From Jatrophihabitans sp. (GTDB lineage Bacteria; Actinomycetota; Actinomycetes; Mycobacteriales; Jatrophihabitantaceae): a stretch of 8,323 nucleotides of DNA. The stretch covers positions 1-8,323 of the forward strand of contig SCQZ01000060.1 in the NCBI GenBank assembly GCA_004299665.1, written 5' to 3'. This document shows, one piece after another, positions 1 through 5,248 of the stretch. Under the pieces are notes generated by a model. That model was not told where the DNA came from. It was given only the letters and a program-made list of their open reading frames with translations, and did no database searches. A program made the position numbers and the translations under genes. How positions within the stretch are numbered: the first letter of the stretch is position 1; each line of letters opens with the position of its first letter.

Positions 1-485
1 ACGAAATTGTGCCCGTCCCCGATGACCCAGCTGGTGCGCAGGATGTAGTGGCGCGGGACCAGGGCCACCGCGATGTCGCCGGCGGCCTTGCTCTGCCCGT
101 ATACCCCGAGCGGCGACAATGGCTCGTCCTCGGCGTGCGGGTCGTGCGTGCCGTCGAAGACATAATCGGTCGAGACGTGGACCAGCGTCAGCTCGCGCTC
201 GAGCGCGATCCGCGCCAGGTGGGCGGCGCCCCCGGCGTTGACGCGCCAGGCAGTGACGCGGCCGGGCGCCGTCTCGGCGCCGTCGACGTCCGTGTACGCG
301 GCGGCGTTAACGATCGTCCGCACGCCGCCCCAGTCGGCGCGCCGCAGCGCCGCGGCGTCGGTGACGTCCAGGTCTGCGGACGTGAGGGCGCGGGCCTGCG
401 GGAACCGCTGCCGCAGGGCGGTGCCGAGTTGTCCGCCGGCGCCGACGATCATCATCGTCGCCCCGTCGGGCCCCGATACGGTCAC
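1..485 (-). CDS. rfbD: dTDP-4-dehydrorhamnose reductase (RmlD/RfbD), 3' end cut by window edge
   Basis: NADPH-dependent reductase for the last step of cytosolic dTDP-L-rhamnose synthesis. About 161 N-terminal codons are present; the C-terminal part lies beyond base 1. Visible motifs fit an extended short-chain dehydrogenase of the RmlD type: the nucleotide-binding loop MIVGAGGQLG, then NAAAYTDVDGAE, the strand STDYVFDG, the catalytic YGQSK (Tyr-x3-Lys) and RTSWVIGDGHNF. The start is uncertain. GTG at 485 overlaps the rfbC stop as GTGA, implying translational coupling. ATG at 455 or 452 would begin right at the Rossmann strand. Neither has a strong ribosome binding site. From memory, in Corynebacterium and several other actinobacteria this domain is fused behind RmlC in one protein; here the two are in different frames. 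Identification is secure from motifs; only the exact start is open. Confidence 0.93.
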   Translation of the reverse strand, partial: MTVSGPDGATMMIVGAGGQLGTALRQRFPQARALTSADLDVTDAAALRRADWGGVRTIVNAAAYTDVDGAETAPGRVTAWRVNAGGAAHLARIALERELTLVHVSTDYVFDGTHDPHAEDEPLSPLGVYGQSKAAGDIAVALVPRHYILRTSWVIGDGHNF

Positions 486-1075
486 GGCGTCACCGGGACG
501 ACGTCGCGCAGCCGCGGGTGCGCCCGGTCCTTGTCCGAGATGATGGCCTGCTCCAGCGGGATCGGCCAGTCGATCGCGAGGTCGGCATCGCCCAGGTTGC
601 AGGACGTGTACCGCGCGTCGGGCGACCAGTGCGCGTCGACCAGGTAGCTGTACTCGACGTCCGGCGTCAGGGTCTGGTACGAGTTGCCGCAGCCGCGCGG
701 GACGAAGATCGCCTGAGCGGGCGTGAGGCGGAACTGCTCGACGGCGCCGAAGTTCGCGCCGGAGCGCAGGTCGACGATCGCGGCGTGGACCTGGCCGCGG
801 GTCAGGGAGATGTACTTGTTCCAGGGTTCGGCGTGGATGCCGCGGGTGACGCCGCGCTCGCGGTTGGAGGAGACGTTGTTCTGCACGATCGCGAAGTCGG
901 CGGGTAGGCCGAGCCCGACCAACTTCTCGCGCTGGAAGCTCTCCTTGAACCAGCCGCGCTCGTCCCCGTGCAGGACCAGGTCGACGACCAGCAGGCCGGG
1001 GATCGACGTCGTCCGGACCACGAGTTCGGTGTTCGCGAACAGCTCCGGCCCGCCGGCGCCGGCCCGCGCGCTCAT
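482..1075 (-). CDS. rfbC: dTDP-4-dehydrorhamnose 3,5-epimerase family protein (RmlC/RfbC)
   Basis: Cupin-fold epimerase acting on dTDP-4-keto-6-deoxyglucose before RmlD. The protein has 197 aa, a normal length (family about 180-205). Motifs in order: IPGLLVVDLVLHGDERGWFKESF (residues 25-47, the substrate-binding RG-F-E region), QNNVSSNRERGVTRGIH (65-81, with His81 as the expected catalytic base), VDLRSG (101-106), VPRGCGNSYQTL (125-136), EYSYLVDAHW with Tyr144 as the likely catalytic Tyr, and AIDWPIP near the end. The usual AHGF box of RmlC reads GNSY here, as I recall for the actinobacterial RmlC/RmlD-fusion lineage. Start: ATG 1075 is preferred over GTG 1081 because GAGG lies 6 nt upstream. 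The stop overlaps the rfbD GTG. The gene is divergent from the LCP gene, and the product presumably feeds rhamnose into the arabinogalactan linker. Confidence 0.93.
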   Translation of the reverse strand: MSARAGAGGPELFANTELVVRTTSIPGLLVVDLVLHGDERGWFKESFQREKLVGLGLPADFAIVQNNVSSNRERGVTRGIHAEPWNKYISLTRGQVHAAIVDLRSGANFGAVEQFRLTPAQAIFVPRGCGNSYQTLTPDVEYSYLVDAHWSPDARYTSCNLGDADLAIDWPIPLEQAIISDKDRAHPRLRDVVPVTP

Positions 1076-1155
1076 TGCCACCCTCGCTTCGCTGCGGGCG
1101 CCGACGAGGCTCCACGCGCACGGTGATATTGATTCGCTCGCTGCCGCTCGCTCAT
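1072..1155 (-). CDS. Possible 27-aa leader ORF coupled to rfbC
   Basis: A short ORF starts at ATG 1155 with GAGG 5 nt upstream (GTGAGGCCGTCATG) and ends in TGA at 1074-1072, which overlaps the rfbC ATG as ATGA. The predicted peptide begins MSERQRANQYHR and ends AAKRGWQ. It is basic, has no membrane segment and matches no family I recognise. The 5' half of the DNA is repetitive: AGCGAGCG occurs twice, separated by GC, with a related GCGAAGCGAGG near the end. From memory, similar GAGCGAGCG/GCGAAGCGAGG stretches occur upstream of many genes in Rhodococcus and Gordonia, so this may be a dispersed 5'-leader repeat instead of a specific gene. Translation is plausible from the ribosome site and the coupling but unproven. 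An upstream promoter has not been located, so it is not certain the ORF is in the rfbC mRNA. Confidence 0.35.
   Translation of the reverse strand: MSERQRANQYHRARGASSAPAAKRGWQ
1082..1085 (-). promoter_or_regulatory. Shine-Dalgarno site of rfbC
   Basis: GAGG on the minus strand, 6 nt before ATG 1075. It decides the start in favour of ATG 1075 over the in-frame GTG at 1081. It also lies inside the last codons of the 27-codon upstream ORF. Confidence 0.6.
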
Positions 1156-1291
1156 GACGGCCTCACAGGTTTCGACATCCTCCTTCGGGCGGCGCGCACC
1201 GCCGCGCACATCCTGCTCAAGAGTGGCAGACGCGCGCCAATCCTCCTCAGCACGGCACCGCGACCGTCCGGCGGGGCCGCGAAGCCCCCGG

Positions 1292-1297
1292 TAACGT
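1292..1297 (+). promoter_or_regulatory. Putative -10 box for a leaderless LCP transcript
   Basis: TAACGT fits the actinobacterial TANNNT -10 pattern and ends 7 nt before the ATG at 1305. That is the spacing expected if transcription starts on the A of the start codon. The LCP gene has no Shine-Dalgarno sequence (GTCGGCCTC precedes the ATG), which fits leaderless translation, common in this group. No convincing -35 box is seen. Confidence 0.45.
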
Positions 1298-1304
1298 CGG
1301 CCTC

Positions 1305-2495
1305 ATGTCGGCACCGAGATCTCCGCGTGGCGCCGGCCTGCCCCCGCTGCCGCCGGAGCTGGACCCCACGCCGCGACGGCGCAGCCCCGGCCGTGCCCGG
1401 CGGGTGACGCTCACCACGTGCGCGGCGCTGTCGGTGCTGCTCCTGGTCCTGTCCGGCACGTACTGGTGGAAGTACCGGCAGTTCAGCACCTCCCTGGAGC
1501 GGGTCGACATCTCCGCGGTGCAGACCGCGGGCAGCGGATCCGGCGAGAACATCCTCGTCACGGGCAACGACGACCGCACCGACATGACGCCGCAGGAGAC
1601 CCAGGTCCTGCACACCGGCACGGACGGCGGCAGCCTGAACACCGATACCATCATGATCATCCACATTCCCGCGGGCGGGGCGCGGGCGACGCTGGTCTCG
1701 ATCCCGCGCGATTCCTACGTCGACATCCCCGGATACCGCAAGGACAAGATCAACGCTGCGTACCCCGACGCGTACACCGCGACCCACGGCACCGAGACCG
1801 ACAAACGGCAGGCGGGCGCGCGGCTGCTCACCCAGACGGTCGAGCACCTGACGGGGGTGCGCATCGACCACTACGCGCAGGTGGACCTGCTCGGCTTCTA
1901 CCGCATCAGCAACGCCCTCGGCGGCGTGCCCGTCGACATGTGCACGGCCGTCCAGGAGCCGAAGTCGGGCATCGACCTGCACCAGGGCGTCAACGTCATC
2001 CAGGGGGTGCAGGCACTGGCGTTCGTGCGGCAGCGGTACGGCTACCCGAACGGCCTGGGCGACCTGGACCGGGTCAAGCGGCAGCAGTACTTCCTCACCG
2101 CCGCGTTCCGCAAGGTCGTCTCCGCCGGGGTGCTGCTCAACCCGTTCAAGCTGCAGGACCTGCTCAAGGCTGTCCAGAGCTCGCTGTTCGTCGACGCCGG
2201 CCTGGACCCGCTGGCACTCGGACGGCAGTTGCAGAACCTCACGGCCAACAACATCGCCGGCAGGACCATCCCGACCGACGGCTTCGCCGACACCGGCGTC
2301 GGCAGCGTGGTCGTCGTCCACCCCGACCAGGTGCAGGCCTTCATGCGCGCGATCGATCAGCCACCGGCCACCCCGTCACCGGCCACCGCCCCACCCGCAC
2401 GGCCGCCGGCGGGCGGTGGCGGCGGCCCGACCCCGGGTTCGCCGACCACACCGACGGCGACGGGCACCGCCCCGGACGCGGGGTGCATCTACTGA
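1305..2495 (+). CDS. LCP (LytR-CpsA-Psr) family glycopolymer ligase, membrane-anchored
   Basis: Likely attaches the arabinogalactan linker unit to peptidoglycan on the outer face of the membrane (Lcp1-type role, inferred from family and synteny). The protein has 396 aa. Residues 1-33 are cytoplasmic, Pro/Arg rich; one membrane segment spans about 34-52; the LCP domain covers about 80-340. LCP hallmarks: NILVTGNDDR (82-91), NTDTIMIIHI (112-121), SIPRDSYVDIPGY (132-144, with the conserved Arg/Asp), KINAAY, ALGGVPVDMC, AFVRQRY (239-245) and DLDRVKRQQ (253-261), whose Arg residues bind the pyrophosphate-lipid substrate in characterised members. After about residue 347 comes a Pro/Thr/Gly-rich tail ending in GCIY; I see no LytR_C domain. 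The start ATG 1305 fits a leaderless mRNA. The gene is divergent from rhamnose synthesis, whose product is part of the linker, and overlaps the next gene by 1 nt. Confidence 0.93.
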   Translation: MSAPRSPRGAGLPPLPPELDPTPRRRSPGRARRVTLTTCAALSVLLLVLSGTYWWKYRQFSTSLERVDISAVQTAGSGSGENILVTGNDDRTDMTPQETQVLHTGTDGGSLNTDTIMIIHIPAGGARATLVSIPRDSYVDIPGYRKDKINAAYPDAYTATHGTETDKRQAGARLLTQTVEHLTGVRIDHYAQVDLLGFYRISNALGGVPVDMCTAVQEPKSGIDLHQGVNVIQGVQALAFVRQRYGYPNGLGDLDRVKRQQYFLTAAFRKVVSAGVLLNPFKLQDLLKAVQSSLFVDAGLDPLALGRQLQNLTANNIAGRTIPTDGFADTGVGSVVVVHPDQVQAFMRAIDQPPATPSPATAPPARPPAGGGGGPTPGSPTTPTATGTAPDAGCIY

Positions 2496-3205
2496 TGACC
2501 GACAGCCCGGAACAGCTGTTCGCCGAACGCCTGCGCCGCGACCCGTCACGGCCGTTCGTGACCTACTACGACGAGGACACCGGCGAGCGCTCGGAGCTGT
2601 CGGCGCGCTCGCTGGCGAACTGGGTGGCCAAGACGCACCACCTGCTGGTGGACGAGCTGAGCCTCGGCCCGGGGGATGCGGCGGTGCTGGCCCTGCCGAT
2701 GCACTGGATCGGTCTCGGCCCGCTGCTGGCCTGCCTGACCGCGGGACTCTCGCTGGCGGCGCACGGGCCGGCGGATGTCGCGTTCGGCGTCCCCGGCGCA
2801 TCGCTGGACGCCCCGGACCGGTTCCTGGTCGCTCCCGGATCGGCACGCACCGGATTCGGCGCCGCACCCGTCCCCGACGGCGCGGTCGACTACGTGGCGG
2901 CGGTCCGCCCGCACGAGGACAGCTGGGCGTCGGTCCGGTTCGCGGCGGCGGACGGCGACCCGTGCTGGGACGGCTCCTCCCGGGCGCAGGCGGCGGCGCG
3001 GGCACGCGAGCGCGCGGCCGAACTCGGCCTCGCCGGCGGGGCGCGCGTCCTGTGCACCCGGGGATGGGGCGGGCCGGCGGACTGGCTGGACACGGTGTTC
3101 GCGCCGCTGGCGGTCGGCGGCTCGGTCGTCTACGTGCACGGCGGCTCGCCGCAGGTGCTGGCCCGCCGGGCCGAGCAGGAGCGGGTCACCGCCCAACTGT
3201 CATAG
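2495..3205 (+). CDS. TIGR03089-family protein (degenerate adenylation-domain-like)
   Basis: Actinobacterial protein of unknown function, 236 aa, recognised by sequence style and by its place directly after the LCP gene, as with Rv3267-Rv3268 in M. tuberculosis (from memory). The first 100 residues resemble the N-terminal part of acyl/aminoacyl-adenylating (ANL) enzymes: PFVTYYDEDTGERSELS, then LANWVAK, LGPGDAAVLALPMHW and LLACLTAGLSLA. Residues about 190-225 (GWGGPADWL, APLAVGGSVVYVHG) resemble the later core with its PL-x-GG-x-VV strand. The Ser/Thr/Gly-rich ATP-binding loop expected in between is absent, as is the whole C-terminal subdomain, so adenylating activity is unlikely. No signal peptide or membrane segment is evident. 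The ATG shares one base with the LCP stop (TGATG), so translation is probably coupled. The role is unknown; its context suggests cell-wall assembly. Confidence 0.82.
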   Translation: MTDSPEQLFAERLRRDPSRPFVTYYDEDTGERSELSARSLANWVAKTHHLLVDELSLGPGDAAVLALPMHWIGLGPLLACLTAGLSLAAHGPADVAFGVPGASLDAPDRFLVAPGSARTGFGAAPVPDGAVDYVAAVRPHEDSWASVRFAAADGDPCWDGSSRAQAAARARERAAELGLAGGARVLCTRGWGGPADWLDTVFAPLAVGGSVVYVHGGSPQVLARRAEQERVTAQLS

Positions 3206-3277
3206 CTCGACACTATGACCTGGATACGGCGCCGGCCGGTACCGGCGCGGCCCGCCGTGGCGCACGATTCGATCGTG
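3198..3277 (+). promoter_or_regulatory. Cluster of three inverted repeats at the start of the YeiH-type gene (candidate operator region)
   Basis: Three dyads lie within 80 bp. TGTC-N7-GACA spans 3198-3212 and includes a T-N11-A match (3198/3210), the loose LysR-box pattern. GCGCCGG-N6-CCGGCGC spans 3229-3248, with CCGGTACCGG inside it. CACGAT-TCG-ATCGTG is perfect at 3263-3277. The LysR gene downstream is the obvious candidate binder. If translation starts at ATG 3290, all three lie in an 84-bp gap after the TIGR03089 gene. If it starts at ATG 3215, the last two are inside the coding region. GC-rich dyads arise often by chance in such genomes, so the call is tentative. Confidence 0.35.
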
Positions 3278-4276
3278 ACGGCCACGGCGATGCGCACCCC
3301 GACCTGGACGCGACCGCTGCCGGGGGCCGCGGCGATCATCGCGGTGGCGGGTGTCGCGACCGCGCTCGGCCGGTTGCTGCCGCTGGTCGGCGCCCCGGTG
3401 ATCGCGCTGCTGCTGGGCGCCGCGCTCGGCACCACCGGGGTACTGGGTGCGCGCTTCCGCCCCGGCCTGGGACTCGCGTCGGGGCTGGGGCTGAAGCTGG
3501 CGGTGGTGCTGCTGGGCGCGCAGTTGTCACTGCGCCAGGTGGCGCACGCCGGCCTGGACTCGCTGCCGGTGATGCTGGGGACGCTGGCGGTGTGTCTGGC
3601 CCTGGCGTGGCTGCTGGGACGCTGGCTGGGCGTCGGGGCGGACCTGCGCACCCTCATCGGCGTCGGGACCGGGATCTGCGGCGCCTCCGCGATCGCCGCC
3701 GTGACACCCGTGATCAAGGCGCGCGGCAGCGACGTCGCCTACGCGATCACGACGATCTTCGCCTGCAACATGCTGGCGGTGCTGCTGTTCCCGCCGCTCG
3801 GTCACCTGCTGGGGCTGGACCAGCACGCGTTCGGCGTGTTCGCCGGGACCGCCGTCAACGACACCTCGTCCGTCGTCGCCGCGGCCACCACGTACGGCAC
3901 CGTCGCCGCCCACGACGCGGTGGTGGTGAAGCTGACCCGCACCCTGATGATCGTGCCGATCTGCATCGGGCTGGCGGCCCTGGTGCGCCGGCGCGAGCAC
4001 GAGCAGACGCAGGGCAAGGCCGTCTGGCGGCTGGTCCCCTGGTTCCTGCCGGCGTTCCTGGCCGTCGTGGCCCTCAACTCGGTCGGAGCCGTGCCGCACG
4101 TCGTCGGCGGCGCGCTGGAGAAGGCCGCCGTCTTCCTGATCACCGCGGCGCTCGCGGCGATCGGCGCGAGCGTGGACCTGCCCGGCCTGCGGCGCGCGGG
4201 ATCGCGGCCGCTGCTGCTGGGCGTCCTGCTGTGGATCGCCGTCGCGACCACCAGCCTCGGGCTGCAGGCGGTCTGA
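3215..4276 (+). CDS. YeiH-family putative sulfate/sulfite exporter (UPF0324, PF03601)
   Basis: Multi-spanning inner-membrane protein, 353 aa from ATG 3215, about 10 hydrophobic segments. Family features include the N-terminal helix pair ending in GAPVIALLLGAALG, then ASGLGLKLAVVLLGAQLSL, the conserved IGVGTGICGASAIAAVTPVIKA, the following AYAITTIFACNMLAVLLFPPLG, and FAGTAVNDTSSVVAAA. The family is annotated as a putative sulfate exporter; the substrate is not proven. The start is open: ATG 3215 (longest, 9 nt after the previous stop), GTG 3275, or ATG 3290 (328 aa, starting MRTPTWTRPLPG about 11 residues before the first helix, as in E. coli YeiH). None has a Shine-Dalgarno. The extra 25 codons include rarer ATA and GTA codons and two inverted repeats, which favours 3290 somewhat. 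The LysR gene 12 nt downstream recalls the yeiH/yeiE pairing. Confidence 0.88.
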   Translation: MTWIRRRPVPARPAVAHDSIVTATAMRTPTWTRPLPGAAAIIAVAGVATALGRLLPLVGAPVIALLLGAALGTTGVLGARFRPGLGLASGLGLKLAVVLLGAQLSLRQVAHAGLDSLPVMLGTLAVCLALAWLLGRWLGVGADLRTLIGVGTGICGASAIAAVTPVIKARGSDVAYAITTIFACNMLAVLLFPPLGHLLGLDQHAFGVFAGTAVNDTSSVVAAATTYGTVAAHDAVVVKLTRTLMIVPICIGLAALVRRREHEQTQGKAVWRLVPWFLPAFLAVVALNSVGAVPHVVGGALEKAAVFLITAALAAIGASVDLPGLRRAGSRPLLLGVLLWIAVATTSLGLQAV

Positions 4277-4288
4277 CACGCTGGAGTC

Positions 4289-5248
4289 GTGCTGCCACCC
4301 CGGACGCCCGACCTCGCGGCACTGGACCTGCTGCTGGCGGTGGCCGAGACCGGTAGCGTCGGCCGGGCCGCGGCGCTGCACGGCGTCAGCCAGCCGAGCG
4401 CGAGCACCCGCCTGGCACGGCTGGAGCGGCGTGTCGGCGTCGCCCTGCTCGTGCGCACCCGCCGCGGGTCCACCCTCACCCCCGCAGGCGAGGCGGTCGC
4501 GACGTGGGCCCGGGAGGTCGTCGACGCCGCGCACCGGCTCACCGACGGCGTCCAGGCGCTGCGGGCGGACCGGTCGGTGCGGCTGCGCGTCTGCGCCAGC
4601 CTGACGATCGCCGAGTACCTGATGCCGCCGTGGCTGCTGGCCCTGCGGCGGGCGCACCCGTCGCTGGACGTCGGCGTCGCGGTGGCGAACAGCGCCGAGG
4701 TGTGCCGCCAGGTGATCACCGGCGTGGTGGACGTCGGCTTCGTCGAGGCGCCCTCGGTGCCGGCGGGGCTGAACGCGCTGCGGGTCGGGACCGACCGGCT
4801 CGCGATCGTCGTCGCACCGCGGTATCCGCTGGCCTCACGGGCCGGGGCCGTCGCGGCCCGCGAGCTGGCGGACCAGCCGCTGCTGCTGCGCGAGCCCGGG
4901 TCGGGCACCCGTGACACGTTCCTGCACGCGCTGCACCGGGCCCTGGGCGCGGTCCCGGTCCTGGCGCACGCGACCGAACTGGGCTCGACGACGACGCTGC
5001 TCGCGACGGCGCGCGCCGCCGGTGGGCTCGCCGTCGTCAGCGCCCGGGCGGCCGCGGCGGACCTCGGATCCGGGGCCCTGGTGGAGCTCGCGGTGCCCGA
5101 CCTCGACCTCGAGCGGCCGCTGCACGCGATCTGGCTCGGTGCCCGCCCGACGGACCTCGCGCACGAACTGGTCCGGCTCGCCCGCGCCGCGTCCGGCGAA
5201 CCGGCGGGGGGCGCTATCCCCAGACCTCGGCAGCGGTCTGCACGATGA
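4289..5248 (+). CDS. LysR-family transcriptional regulator
   Basis: DNA-binding regulator, 319 aa, a normal LysR length. The N-terminal winged helix-turn-helix (residues about 8-67) is typical: LDLLLAVAETGSVGRAAALHGVSQPSASTRLARLERRVGVALLVRTRRG with the closing TLTPAGEAV. A linker helix follows, then a periplasmic-binding-like effector domain (about 90-295), including LRVCASLTIAEYLMPPWL, DVGFVEAP and LLLREPGSGTRDTF; the last is shared with the CysB/CysL/YeiE-like branch. It starts at GTG 4289, 12 nt after the YeiH stop. GGAG lies only 2 nt upstream, so coupling to YeiH is likely. The probable target is yeiH, perhaps via the dyads at 3198-3277. The ligand is unknown; sulfite or another sulfur or small anion is a guess from YeiE. 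The last 11 codons overlap the end of the convergent MetE-like gene, giving a Pro/Arg tail (IPRPRQRSAR) that is probably not functional. Confidence 0.92.
   Translation: MLPPRTPDLAALDLLLAVAETGSVGRAAALHGVSQPSASTRLARLERRVGVALLVRTRRGSTLTPAGEAVATWAREVVDAAHRLTDGVQALRADRSVRLRVCASLTIAEYLMPPWLLALRRAHPSLDVGVAVANSAEVCRQVITGVVDVGFVEAPSVPAGLNALRVGTDRLAIVVAPRYPLASRAGAVAARELADQPLLLREPGSGTRDTFLHALHRALGAVPVLAHATELGSTTTLLATARAAGGLAVVSARAAAADLGSGALVELAVPDLDLERPLHAIWLGARPTDLAHELVRLARAASGEPAGGAIPRPRQRSAR

Larger units (their letters stand above)
1076..1304. promoter_or_regulatory. Divergent intergenic region between rfbC and the LCP gene
   Basis: This 229-bp region separates the rhamnose genes (leftward) from the LCP gene (rightward) and must hold promoters for both. 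Toward LCP there is TAACGT at 1292-1297. Toward rfbC I see only weak candidates: TTGGCG (1240-1235) with CAGGAT (1215-1210) at a long 19-nt spacing, and an AT-richer stretch CAATAT inside the small ORF at about 1118-1125. A strong AAGGAGG at 1185-1179 (minus strand) abuts ATG 1178 with no spacer, so it is not a normal start site. No factor-independent terminator is visible. Confidence 0.5.

Noticed and set aside
9..647. 212-codon plus-strand frame at the left edge
   Set aside because: Shadow of rfbD and rfbC. The minus strand shows the real RmlD motifs (STDYVFDG, YGQSK).
1152..1178. 8-codon ORF MSKPVRPS ending ATGA on the small leader ORF, with AAGGAGG just before its ATG
   Set aside because: The Shine-Dalgarno touches the ATG with no spacer, so initiation is unlikely. 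The apparent cascade of overlaps is probably chance.
1152..2321. 389-codon open frame on the minus strand across the LCP gene
   Set aside because: It is an Arg/Gly/Asp/Val-rich shadow opposite a gene with clear LCP motifs, and it resembles no family. Such frames are expected at this GC content.
3229..3248. GC-rich hairpin GCGCCGG-N6-CCGGCGC as an intrinsic terminator after the TIGR03089 gene
   Set aside because: No T-run follows, and it lies close to or inside the next gene. It is kept only as a possible operator dyad.
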